From a bacterium (GTDB lineage: Bacteria > Armatimonadota > Abditibacteriia > Abditibacteriales > Abditibacteriaceae): a DNA stretch of 64,000 bases. Positions 1 to 8,597 of this stretch are shown in pieces (position 1 is the stretch's first letter; each line of letters starts with the position of its first letter). The translations under genes were made by a program, and so were the position numbers. The DNA is taken from the NCBI GenBank assembly GCA_004172935.1, contig SDZD01000028.1:20255-84254 (forward strand), written 5' to 3'. The notes beneath the pieces were generated by a model. The model saw nothing but the letters and a program-made list of their open reading frames with translations. It did no database searches and had not been told where the DNA came from.

Positions 1-569
1 ACGGTCTCAGCGAGAATCACCTCAACTGGCTCGTCGCTGTTAAGCTCGCCAACAAGCTCAATGCGCGCGGCATTTCTTTCGTCTCGACCAAGAAATCCGA
101 GAACCAAATGGTCACCAATCGCCAGCGCGCCGAAATCGCCAACACCAATGGCGCGGCGCTCATGATTCGCATTCACTGCGACGCGGGCGGCGGTAGCGGT
201 TTCGCGTGGTACTATCCCGACCGTAGCGCCCGCAAACAGGGAGTCACTGGCCCCTCCAAACAGGTACAGGGCTGGAGCCGCGAAGCGGCCCACACACTCA
301 ACGAGGCAATGAAACCCGTTCTGCGTGGCTCCCTACCCGCCAACCCCATCAAAACCGACGCCGCTACAGGCGTGGGTGGCAAACAGGGCGGCGTGCTGAC
401 AGGCTCCATCTTCTCGAAAGTGCCCACCGCGCTTGTCGAGATGTGCTTCATCACTAACCGCCGCGATGCACGCTTCATTGCCTCCGACGCGGGTCAGGAA
501 AAAATGGCCGAAGCGATGGCGCAGGGCATCGTGGCATGGCGCACCAAGTGGCTGCAAAAGACAGGCTGA
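1..569 (+). CDS. N-acetylmuramoyl-L-alanine amidase (Amidase_3), 5' partial
   Basis: The gene enters the window already in frame (first full codon at base 3) and ends with TGA at 567-569. The visible part has the Amidase_3 pattern: an SEN-H-N segment holding the zinc-ligand Glu, then IRIHCDA with the second zinc His, and near the end LVEMCFITN with the catalytic Glu. The family cleaves the bond between MurNAc and L-Ala of peptidoglycan in the envelope. The N-terminus, including the first zinc His, lies outside the window. The family call is firm; the exact physiological role is not known. Confidence 0.88.
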   Translation, partial: GLSENHLNWLVAVKLANKLNARGISFVSTKKSENQMVTNRQRAEIANTNGAALMIRIHCDAGGGSGFAWYYPDRSARKQGVTGPSKQVQGWSREAAHTLNEAMKPVLRGSLPANPIKTDAATGVGGKQGGVLTGSIFSKVPTALVEMCFITNRRDARFIASDAGQEKMAEAMAQGIVAWRTKWLQKTG

Positions 570-576
570 TTGTGTC

Positions 577-603
577 GTGGGTGACTTTTAGTAAGTCACC
601 CAC
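577..603. terminator. Hairpin after the amidase gene
   Basis: A perfect 11-bp inverted repeat (GTGGGTGACTT with a 5-nt loop) lies 8 bases after the amidase stop. There is no T-run, so it may be a weak terminator or an mRNA-end stabiliser. Confidence 0.45.
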
Positions 604-627
604 CCATTCCTGTAAACGATACGAAGC

Positions 628-1667
628 ATGGCCAACCCGACTAAAAGCGACTCTAAAAAGCACAATACCCCGGTGACCTTAGAAGATGTCGCCAGAGCGG
701 CGGGAGTAACTGCCACCACTGTTTCGAGAGCGCTCAAGGGAAACGACTATGTCGCAGCAGCCACACGCGAAAAAATATTACGCATCATTGGCGAGCTGAA
801 TTACACGACAAACCCGGCGGCAAGAGCTTTGGCGACGGGAAAAACCGGAATCATCGCGGTTATCAGCGCCCAACTTCACCAAACGTACCACGCCAACATC
901 GTCCATTTGCTCGAATCGCATATCACCACCAGCGGCTATCAGATGCGACTTTTGCACAGCAGAAGCGAACTGAAAGACCTGATTGACGCCACCAGAACCA
1001 CCTCTGCCGGTGGCATTATCATCAACGGAATGCACGACCTGTCGGAAGAACTCGAATTTCTCAATTCACAACTGTCCCAGAACTGCGTCTTCCTCGATAC
1101 CTTTGCCCACGCCCAAACCGACTATGTGCGCATTGATCTGCGTCAGGCCGTCAAACATGCACTGGGTTTGATGTTGGCAGAGGGTCCACGCGCATCGCTT
1201 ATGTTGGGGTTTCTGAAAGTGCCGTCTTCGACCCAAACGATGCCGCCGAAGACTGTTTGATAACTTACCTGTCGGTGATGCAAGAAACGGGCAGAAAACC
1301 CGAATTTATCAATTCCCTGCCCAATTTGAGCCGCCCGCAGCGAATCAAGGTTATCCGCGAGTATTTCGAGGCTCACGGCTGCCCCGATGCCATTTTGTGC
1401 CTGCACGACGAAATCGCCATCATTACCTACCACACACTCCTCGACTGCGGCTACCGCATTCCCCAGGATGTCACGCTGGCTGGCTGCGAAGGACTCTTCA
1501 TGATGGAATGCTTCGAGCCTCCTCTCAGCACCATCAACCAACATCTGGAAGAGGCTTGCGAATTGACGTGGCAGTTCCTACAAAACCGCATCGTCACCCC
1601 CACTCTGCCTCTACAACAAAGGACCTTCGAAGCCAAACTCATGGTTCGCAAATCCCTGCAACCATAG
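628..1667 (+). pseudogene. LacI-family transcriptional regulator, frameshifted
   Basis: Two overlapping reading frames together encode one LacI-type regulator closely related to the intact protein at 3818-4870. The first (628-1260) holds the HTH (TLEDVARAAGVTATTVSRAL) and the first half of the sugar-binding domain. The second frame resumes with RIAYVGVSE at 1191 and runs to 1667, ending like the paralogue. Comparison with the paralogue places a single lost base close to 1180-1191. Either the gene is inactivated, or there is a sequencing error or a slip site; the protein is otherwise well preserved, suggesting a recent event. A truncated product would keep the DNA-binding domain. Confidence 0.85.
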
Positions 1668-1705
1668 CCTTACCAGTCAAAAATCTGATAATTTATTTTT
1701 GCCCC

Positions 1706-1725
1706 ATATGTTGGCGCCAACATAT
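1706..1725. promoter_or_regulatory. 20-bp perfect palindrome, probable LacI-type operator
   Basis: The half-site ATATGTTGGC is followed by its exact reverse complement, with a central GGCGCC. Perfect palindromes centred on CG are typical of LacI-family operators. It ends 4 bases before a TTGACA -35 box and lies between a LacI-type gene and a secreted esterase gene. Confidence 0.7.
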
Positions 1726-1729
1726 CTAT

Positions 1730-1757
1730 TTGACACGATTCTTCTATTTGGTAACTA
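1730..1757 (+). promoter_or_regulatory. Probable sigma-70-type promoter of the SGNH gene
   Basis: TTGACA at 1730-1735 is followed after 16 bases by TAACTA at 1752-1757. The palindrome directly upstream would let a regulator control it. The -10 is a weak match. Confidence 0.45.
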
Positions 1758-1797
1758 CACCTTTGCCAATACCATGCTTCCAGTCCCGAAAGATTCT

Positions 1798-3597
1798 ATG
1801 GATTCCCACGAATCGAATGCGAATTTTCTTGCCTCCAAAGTATTCGTGTCAAATAATTTTGTTGTGAACCACGTAAAAACCAGTTCACGTTCATGCTGGG
1901 CAGTCATGGGGTGCGGTATGGCCCTACTCGGCACCTTCCAAACAGCCCGCGCCGATTTCGCCCTCAAACCCAATGATCGCGTCGTGTTCTACGGCGATAG
2001 CATCACCGAACAGCGCCTCTACACGACCTTCGCCGAAACCTATGTCGTGACGCGCTTCCCCAAACTGCCAGTAACCTTCGTCCACTCCGGCTGGGGCGGC
2101 GACCGCGTCACAGGCGGCGGCGGCGGCCCCATAGACCTGCGTTTGAAACGCGACGTTCTGGCCTACAAACCGACTGTCATGACCATCATGCTCGGCATGA
2201 ACGATGCCGCCTATCGCGCTTTCGATCAAGGCATCTTCAACACCTATTCGACGGGTTACAACCACATCCTTGATGTCGTCAAGAAAGAAGACCCCGCAGT
2301 CCGCTTTACCCTCATCCAGCCCTCGCCCTACGACGACGTGACGCGCACCCCCACATTCGATGGCGGTTATAACGCCGTCTTGCAGCGCTACGCCGCTTTC
2401 GTGAAGGACACCGCCACAGCGAAAAATGCCACAGTCGCCGACTTGAACACCCCAGTCGTGACCATGCTGCAAAAAGCCAATGGCCTCGACGCCCCCACCG
2501 CGCAGCAAATCATTCCCGACCGCGTCCACCCCGGCCCAGCCGGACACCTCATCATGGCCGAAGCCCTGCTCAAAGCCTGGGGCGCCCCCTCGCTGGTTTC
2601 ATCTGTCACTATCGACACAACGGCGAAAAAGGTCACGCGCAGCGATAACACACAGGTCTCCGACCTCAAAACAGGCTCAACGATAACCTGGACGCAAAAC
2701 GATCAGGCGTTGCCCTTCCCGCTCGACACCACCGACTCCAAAATGGCGCTGACACTCAAATCCTCCGATTTCGTCGAAGCACTCAATCAGGCGCCACTTC
2801 AAGTCACAGGCTTAACCGCCCCCCGCTACACCCTCACTATCGACGGCGACGAAGCGGGCGATTTCACCAGCGAAGAGTTAGCGCAGGGAATCAATCTCGC
2901 GATGCTGCCGACACCGATGCAAACTCAGGCACAAAACGTCCACCGCCTGACCTTGAAGCACAACGACGAGCATTCGTGGCGCTGGCGCAACATTCAAGTC
3001 CCGCTCGAAGGTCGCAGCCAAGCCGCCCAGAAAGCTTCCAAACCGCTCATCAAAGCCCTCGATAAAGAGGAAGAGGAAACTGTCAAGCAGCAGCGCGCAG
3101 CAGCTCAACCCAAGCCCCACCGCTTCGAACTGAGCGTCACCTCTCCGCAAAACGAAGGGCCGAATCTGGCACAGGGCAAACCCTATGTCAGCTCCGATCC
3201 GAACGTCTATAACTACGGTGGCGGCGGTTTAACCGATGGCTCATGGAGCGGCGAATCGCCACACACCTTCGCCACAGGCGATGTAGATGCCTTTCCCAAA
3301 ACCGTCACCATCGACCTCGGCGCTGCCACTCCGGTATCGCGAGTTCGTACCGGCATTCCCGCTTTTGGCTCGACCAAAACCGTCAAAGTTTTGGTCAGCG
3401 AAGACGGCCAGAAATTCACCGAAGTTGGCAGCTACACCTTCCCATTAGCAGCAGGACGCCGCCGCTCCTTCAAATTCGCCCCCGTCTCTACTCGCTACGT
3501 CCGCTTGCAGTACCCCGACCACTATCCCGATAACGTCGGCTACTCGCCGCTGTTCTCCTTCACCAGTGAAGTCGAGGTCTACGGCCCAGCGAAATAA
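1798..3597 (+). CDS. Secreted SGNH/GDSL hydrolase with C-terminal discoidin-like domain
   Basis: The protein has about 599 residues from the ATG at 1798. An upstream TTG at 1699 would overlap the operator and promoter and is rejected; ATG 1774 is also possible. SGNH blocks are clear: GDSIT with the nucleophilic Ser near residue 68, GMND near 133, and DRVH with the catalytic Asp/His near 241-244. Residues from about 455 to the end resemble an F5/8-type carbohydrate-binding domain (NLAQGKPYVSS start, ending EVEVYGP). A hydrophobic stretch before ARA near residue 50 looks like a long-n-region signal peptide. Family members deacetylate or de-esterify glycans, which fits the rhamnosidase neighbours. 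The substrate is unknown. Confidence 0.85.
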   Translation: MDSHESNANFLASKVFVSNNFVVNHVKTSSRSCWAVMGCGMALLGTFQTARADFALKPNDRVVFYGDSITEQRLYTTFAETYVVTRFPKLPVTFVHSGWGGDRVTGGGGGPIDLRLKRDVLAYKPTVMTIMLGMNDAAYRAFDQGIFNTYSTGYNHILDVVKKEDPAVRFTLIQPSPYDDVTRTPTFDGGYNAVLQRYAAFVKDTATAKNATVADLNTPVVTMLQKANGLDAPTAQQIIPDRVHPGPAGHLIMAEALLKAWGAPSLVSSVTIDTTAKKVTRSDNTQVSDLKTGSTITWTQNDQALPFPLDTTDSKMALTLKSSDFVEALNQAPLQVTGLTAPRYTLTIDGDEAGDFTSEELAQGINLAMLPTPMQTQAQNVHRLTLKHNDEHSWRWRNIQVPLEGRSQAAQKASKPLIKALDKEEEETVKQQRAAAQPKPHRFELSVTSPQNEGPNLAQGKPYVSSDPNVYNYGGGGLTDGSWSGESPHTFATGDVDAFPKTVTIDLGAATPVSRVRTGIPAFGSTKTVKVLVSEDGQKFTEVGSYTFPLAAGRRRSFKFAPVSTRYVRLQYPDHYPDNVGYSPLFSFTSEVEVYGPAK

Positions 3598-3605
3598 CCA
3601 TAAAA

Positions 3606-3645
3606 CGGGCTTCTGCTGGATTGGTAGAAGCCCGCTTCCCTTTTT
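3606..3645 (+). terminator. Rho-independent terminator of the SGNH gene
   Basis: A 9-bp stem (CGGGCTTCT/AGAAGCCCG) lies just after the stop codon, followed by a pyrimidine-rich tract with TTTTT. Confidence 0.75.
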
Positions 3646-3666
3646 CAACCCAAACCACTCGACTCG

Positions 3667-3720
3667 CTTTTCTACCAGTAAAATTTTATTCCTATGGAAT
3701 GAATATCACTGGTAGAAAAG
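3667..3720. promoter_or_regulatory. Nested inverted repeat upstream of the second LacI gene
   Basis: A 13-bp arm (CTTTTCTACCAGT, 3667-3679) is repeated inverted at 3708-3720. Inside lies a smaller ATTCC/GGAAT palindrome. It is about 100 bases before the LacI start, so it could be an autoregulatory operator pair or a structured leader. No T-run follows. Confidence 0.45.
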
Positions 3721-3817
3721 CACCGCGCCCCTCAACACTGTGCCACAATAGAATCGGCACGAGTTGCCCCTCCCAACGCAGTTCTGTTGTCCGTTGATTT
3801 CGACAATTCCTTTAACC

Positions 3818-4870
3818 ATGTCCCAGATACCCTCCGGCTTTCGAGAAAAAAGACGCAGTAGAACTGTGACTTTGCAGGACGTGGCCAATGTCGCTGGAGT
3901 CACTTCCATGACTGTTTCAAAAGTCATCAAGGGCAAGGGCAATATCTCGACTGCAACTCGCGAAAAAGTGCTGCGAGTTGCAGAGGAATTGAACTACACC
4001 GCCAATCTGGCGGCAAGAACTCTGGCTACCGGGCGAACAGGGATTATCGCCGTTATCTGTGGAGAGTTAGATCAGGCCTACTACGCGAACATGGTGAGCC
4101 TATTACAAGCGCAAATGCTGTGTAGCGGCTACGAGATGAGGCTTTTGCACAAGGAAAGCGAACTCAAAGACCTACTGAACGCCACCAAAACCTCGGCTGT
4201 GGACGGTGTGATTGTGAGTGGTGCCCATGACCTGTCCGAAAAACCTGAGTTTTTGAATTCGGAGCTTTCTCAGCACTGTGTCTTCCTGGATACCTTCGAG
4301 CATCCAAACACCGACTATGTGCGTATTGATTTGCGAGAGGGTGTCCAGGAAGCTATCGAACACATGATTACTTTGGGACGCCAACGTATTGCCTATGTTG
4401 GTGTTTCTAACGCGACAGAATTTGACCCATCATGGGCCGTTGAAGATCGTTTGCGAACCTATCTAGCGACCATAAACAAAGCGAACAAGAATCACGAATT
4501 CATCAACTCACGTCCCCGCATTGACATGACGCGCGAGGAGCGAATCGATGCTATAAAGCTGTATTTTGAAAGGCATGGATGCCCCGATGGACTGGTTTGT
4601 TTGCACGGCGAAATCGCGATGCTGGCTTTTCGTGCGTTGAGGGAGTATGGATGCCGCGTTCCCGAAGATGTTCTAGTCGTTGGAGGCGATGACGTGCCCT
4701 TTATGGAATGTTTCGCTCCCTCTCTGAGTGCCGTCGCGCATCCATTGGAAGAGGCCTGTGTTTTGACGTGGCAATTCTTACAGGCACGCATCAATAACTC
4801 CTCACTGCCTCTTCAACAGAAAACCTGCAAAGCAAAGCTGGTTGTGAGGGAATCTCTGCAATCCAGATGA
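3818..4870 (+). CDS. LacI-family transcriptional regulator
   Basis: The protein has 350 residues from ATG 3818; a TTG 54 bases earlier only adds an unlikely leader. The HTH (VTLQDVANVAGVTSMTVSKV) spans roughly residues 18-37, followed by the hinge and a periplasmic-binding-protein-like effector domain ending in a typical VRESL segment. It is a close paralogue of the frameshifted gene at 628-1667. The downstream GH106 gene has a TATAAT promoter overlapped by a perfect palindrome, so this protein probably represses the rhamnoside-degradation genes until a sugar is bound. The ligand cannot be read from the sequence. Confidence 0.9.
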   Translation: MSQIPSGFREKRRSRTVTLQDVANVAGVTSMTVSKVIKGKGNISTATREKVLRVAEELNYTANLAARTLATGRTGIIAVICGELDQAYYANMVSLLQAQMLCSGYEMRLLHKESELKDLLNATKTSAVDGVIVSGAHDLSEKPEFLNSELSQHCVFLDTFEHPNTDYVRIDLREGVQEAIEHMITLGRQRIAYVGVSNATEFDPSWAVEDRLRTYLATINKANKNHEFINSRPRIDMTREERIDAIKLYFERHGCPDGLVCLHGEIAMLAFRALREYGCRVPEDVLVVGGDDVPFMECFAPSLSAVAHPLEEACVLTWQFLQARINNSSLPLQQKTCKAKLVVRESLQSR

Positions 4871-4993
4871 TTGTGCGCATATAGGGGATACCGCTTTCAC
4901 AATCAAAACTATGGCAGATTTCTAATGCGTGACTGAGGTGTAAAAATCTAGAGAAGAGGCGACTTCGTGTGTTTAACCTCTGAATGGATTGGG

Positions 4994-5023
4994 TATAATT
5001 GCTAGGGTTAGCGCTAACCCTAG
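4994..5023 (+). promoter_or_regulatory. TATAAT promoter with an adjoining 22-bp perfect palindromic operator
   Basis: A perfect -10 box TATAAT lies at 4994-4999. Two bases later begins a 22-bp perfect palindrome (half-site CTAGGGTTAGC, 5002-5023, centre GCGC). An operator over the start site fits repression by the LacI-type protein encoded upstream. No strong -35 is seen near 4971-4976. The remaining 190 bases to the GH106 start hold no gene I can support and would form a long 5' leader. Confidence 0.72.
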
Positions 5024-5212
5024 TCGGAGTTCCGTGGAGGGCGCCAATGACTTCGCTTTTGAGAACATCATGATTCACTCGCCGAACAATTCCCCGAAAG
5101 TTCTTCCCAAACCATATTGGGCCTTCACCTCGAAGCATTAGATGGCGCGCGTTATTATCTCCCCTAACAGCAGACCATACCCCCTTATCCGTATCCCCTC
5201 TTTCCATCACTA

Positions 5213-8200
5213 ATGTCCATCAATCTCCGTTTTTATTCTTCGTTCTTACTGACAGGATGCCTTTGGTTTGCAGCGCAGCCAGTTAAAGCCGCTCCCACTT
5301 TGGACGCACTCTCCAAAGCATTCGCAATTCCGCCCGACTCGGCCAGGCCACAGACGCTGTGGCACTGGACCGACGGCAACGTCACCAAGGGGGCCATCAC
5401 TGCCGATCTGGAGGCCATGAAACGAGGTGGCATCGGTGGTGCCGAGATATTTTTTGCCTCCCAGGAAATCCCCCTGGGTCCGGTCCGTTTCATGTCGCCA
5501 GAGTGGTTCGAGATGGTGGGGTTTGCCGCCAGCGAAGCAAAAAGATTGGGGTTGGACTTGTCGATGCACAACTGCGCTGGCTGGTCGAGCAGTGGTGGCC
5601 CGTGGAACACGCCGGAGAACGGGATGCAGACGGTAACGACGAGCGAAACTCGCGTTTCCGGTAACTCCCACTTCGATGCAGCCTTGCCCCAACCGGAAAC
5701 TAAACTCGGCACTTACCGCGAAATCGCTGTACTCGCTTTTCCAGCAACCTCAGATTTCCGTATTCCAAATTACCGTCCCAAAGCTGAGTTTGAATGGCAG
5801 AACAACGTCGAGCCCGCTTTGGGGCCGGACGCTCCCGTAGGAGGCGCCATCGAAGCAGCGAAAATCGTCAATTTGACGAGCCAGGTCAAAGATGGGCGAC
5901 TCGTTTGGGATGTTCCCACAGGCGATTGGATCATCCTGCGCGTAGGTTACACCCCGACCGGCAGAACCAACGATCCGCCTTACTCGGACGGCATCGGTTT
6001 GGAAGTTGACAAGTTGTCCAAAAGCGCTCTCGACCTGCACTGGAAGGGAATGATGGGGCCAGTGATGGACAAGCTGAAGTCGCTTCCTGGCAGACCGACC
6101 ACCAACGTCCACGTCGATTCCTACGAAGTCGGCTTTCAAAACTGGACTCCTGAATTTGCCGCCGAATTCAAAAAGCGGCGTGGTTACGACATCACGCCTT
6201 ATTTGCCCGTGTTCACCGGACGAGTGGTGGGTAGCACTGCTCTTTCCGAGCGCTTCCTGTGGGATGTGCGGCGCACCACCTCCGATTTGATGTCGGAGAA
6301 CTACTATGGTCACTTCCGCGAACTTTGCCACCAGAATGGAGTGAAATTTTCCAACGAGGCCTATGGCGAAGGCCCGATGGAAGAACTCACTGCCGCTGGA
6401 GCTTCCGATATTCCGATGGGCGAGTTCTGGGTGGATGGAACTTCGATGGCTTCCTGCAAAATGGAGTCGTCATCTGGCCATATTTATGGGGCGAACGTTG
6501 TTTCTGCCGAAGCCTTCACCGGTCAGCCGTGGAACAGCAGTTGGATTACCACACCCGAATCGATGAAGCCGATGGGCGACCGGGCATTTTGCAATGGTAT
6601 CAATCGCTTCGTTTTCCACACCTTCGTGATGCAACCGTATCCAAACCGTTTCCCCGGTATGACGATGGGGCAGTGGGGTTCTCACCAAGACCCGCGCAGC
6701 ACGATGTGGGAGCCACAGCGCGACTGGATTCGCTACATCACCCGCAGCCAGTTTTTGCTACAACAGGGACATTTCGAGGCCGACGCCCTGGCGTTCACTG
6801 GCGACAACCCCGACTCCGTCATTTTTATGGCCGTGGGGTCGGACATCTTGCGCCGCACCAACCCCGCTCTGCCACCGGGCTACAGCTACGATGTTTGCTC
6901 CGCCGATGGCTTACTCAAGCGAATTAGCGTCAAAAATGGCCGTCTCATGACGCCAACTGGCACCTCCTATAGCTTTCTGCTCTTGCCTCCCAACGAGACG
7001 ATGCAGCTTTCCACACTGCGCAAAATCCGCGACTTGGTACGCGCGGGAGCCGTCGTGGTGGGCGCGCCTCCCAAACGTTCACCCAGCCTGGAAAATTACC
7101 CGCAATGCGACACCGAACTCGCGACATTGACCCAACAAATCTGGGGGGACTGCGACGGCAAAACTGTCACTTCGCACGCCTTCGGCAAAGGCCGCATTTT
7201 TTGGGGACTGCCGATTACTGAGGTTATGACTCGCATCGGTGCCACTCCCGATTTTTCGAGTGTCGCCGAATCAGATAGCATGGAGTACATCCACCGCAGC
7301 ACTGGAAAGGAAGACATCTACTTCGTTTCCAATCAGAAGAACGAGGCGCGCGATTTGGAGTGCAACTTCCGCGTAACCGGCAAAGTGCCCGAACTATGGC
7401 ACCCCGAAACGGGACGAGTCGAGGACGCACCTCTATACCGCGAAGAGAACGGTCATACCATCGTTCCTCTTCACTTCTCTCCTTCTGATTCGGTATTCGT
7501 GCTGTTCCGCCGCGCTGCCAAGGCCCCTCATTTTTCCTCCGCGAATTGGCAACCTGAGGCGACGTCTCCCAACCTGGAGATTATCAATGCCGTTTATGAA
7601 GCGGTCGATGGCACCGGGACAGCCGACGTGACCGAAACCGTTCGTGGCTTGGTGAAAGACAGGAGGTTGAATTTGACGGCTAACACCCCAACGCTCATTA
7701 AAGACCCGGCCCCCTGGCACGTCAAGCAATTAGTTGTCCAGTACCGCATCGGCGTCAAGACCGACAGCATCACGATCCCCGAACATCAGAATCTTGCTCT
7801 TTCAGCCGATAGTCTGCGCAGCTATCCAGATTACGAATGGACAACCGACGCCAGAGGCACGACCCGTTTGGTTCAATGGGAAAACGGGTCGTTGTCCGTC
7901 CAACGCGCCAAAGGCTCCGCCGTCCAAGTGCCGCTTCCAAACGTGACAGCGCCGCAAGAGATCAGTGGCCCCTGGACGCTGAGCTTTCCGCCCAACTGGG
8001 GAGCGCCGCCACAGGTCACGCTCGATAAGCTCATCTCGTGGCCGCAGCATAGCGACGCCGGTGTGCGCTACTTTTCGGGCACCGCGACCTACAGCAAGAA
8101 CTTCGACTTACCCGCTTCGGCAATCGGGGCCAATAAGGTGGTTTCGCTTGATCTGGGCGCTGTCAAAAATGTCGCTCGTGTGAAGTTGAACGGGCGCGAC

Positions 8201-8521
8201 CTGGGCCTCATTTGGAAAGCCCCGTTCCGCGCGGACCTTTCTGGTGTAGCTCGTGCCGGAACGAACCAGTTGGAAGTACAAGTGACCAACCTGTGGCCCA
8301 ACCGTCTCATCGGTGACGAGCAACTACCGCCCGATGCCGAGTGGGTGGATAACCACATCAAAGCATGGCCCCAGTGGTTGCTCGAAGGCAAACCAAGTCC
8401 CACGGGACGCTTGACTTTCTCGACCTGGCACCACTACAACAAAGATTCGCCCCTGCTCCCTTCAGGTCTGCTCGGTCCCGCCACCATACACACCGGCAAT
8501 ATAGTCAACATAAATCCATAA
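5213..8521 (+). CDS. Secreted GH106 alpha-L-rhamnosidase, copy 1
   Basis: A 1102-residue protein with a signal peptide (cleavage probably after VKA near residue 26). The N-terminal region has the GH106 signature: LWHWTDGN, ADLEAMKRGGIGG, MHNCAGWSSSGGPW. The C-terminal third is a galactose-binding-like beta-sandwich with VRYFSGTATY, LNGRDLGLIWKAPF and NRLIGDEQLP. GH106 enzymes release terminal alpha-L-rhamnose from pectic or rhamnogalacturonan-type glycans. The length is normal for the family. It is the first gene behind the palindromic operator and is paralogous to the gene at 13474-16776. No Shine-Dalgarno sequence is visible. Confidence 0.88.
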   Translation: MSINLRFYSSFLLTGCLWFAAQPVKAAPTLDALSKAFAIPPDSARPQTLWHWTDGNVTKGAITADLEAMKRGGIGGAEIFFASQEIPLGPVRFMSPEWFEMVGFAASEAKRLGLDLSMHNCAGWSSSGGPWNTPENGMQTVTTSETRVSGNSHFDAALPQPETKLGTYREIAVLAFPATSDFRIPNYRPKAEFEWQNNVEPALGPDAPVGGAIEAAKIVNLTSQVKDGRLVWDVPTGDWIILRVGYTPTGRTNDPPYSDGIGLEVDKLSKSALDLHWKGMMGPVMDKLKSLPGRPTTNVHVDSYEVGFQNWTPEFAAEFKKRRGYDITPYLPVFTGRVVGSTALSERFLWDVRRTTSDLMSENYYGHFRELCHQNGVKFSNEAYGEGPMEELTAAGASDIPMGEFWVDGTSMASCKMESSSGHIYGANVVSAEAFTGQPWNSSWITTPESMKPMGDRAFCNGINRFVFHTFVMQPYPNRFPGMTMGQWGSHQDPRSTMWEPQRDWIRYITRSQFLLQQGHFEADALAFTGDNPDSVIFMAVGSDILRRTNPALPPGYSYDVCSADGLLKRISVKNGRLMTPTGTSYSFLLLPPNETMQLSTLRKIRDLVRAGAVVVGAPPKRSPSLENYPQCDTELATLTQQIWGDCDGKTVTSHAFGKGRIFWGLPITEVMTRIGATPDFSSVAESDSMEYIHRSTGKEDIYFVSNQKNEARDLECNFRVTGKVPELWHPETGRVEDAPLYREENGHTIVPLHFSPSDSVFVLFRRAAKAPHFSSANWQPEATSPNLEIINAVYEAVDGTGTADVTETVRGLVKDRRLNLTANTPTLIKDPAPWHVKQLVVQYRIGVKTDSITIPEHQNLALSADSLRSYPDYEWTTDARGTTRLVQWENGSLSVQRAKGSAVQVPLPNVTAPQEISGPWTLSFPPNWGAPPQVTLDKLISWPQHSDAGVRYFSGTATYSKNFDLPASAIGANKVVSLDLGAVKNVARVKLNGRDLGLIWKAPFRADLSGVARAGTNQLEVQVTNLWPNRLIGDEQLPPDAEWVDNHIKAWPQWLLEGKPSPTGRLTFSTWHHYNKDSPLLPSGLLGPATIHTGNIVNINP

Positions 8522-8530
8522 AACGAATCC

Positions 8531-8552
8531 ACTAACGAGAGACCTCGTTAGT
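8531..8552. terminator. Intergenic hairpin between GH106 copy 1 and the next gene
   Basis: A perfect 9-bp stem (ACTAACGAG/CTCGTTAGT) with a 4-nt loop lies 9 bases after the stop. It has no T-run, so it may mark mRNA processing or partial termination inside the cluster. Confidence 0.4.
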
Positions 8553-8597
8553 CACTGAACGCCTACAATAACCAACACCTAACGCAGTTCTTTATCA

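Noticed and set aside
1699..1797. TTG start at 1699 for the SGNH gene
   Set aside because: The extension overlaps the palindrome and the TTGACA promoter and has no signal-peptide logic; ATG 1798 is preferred.
4791..5210. 139-residue minus-strand frame over the intergenic region
   Set aside because: It overlaps the LacI 3' end, covers the TATAAT promoter and palindrome, and has no recognisable protein features.
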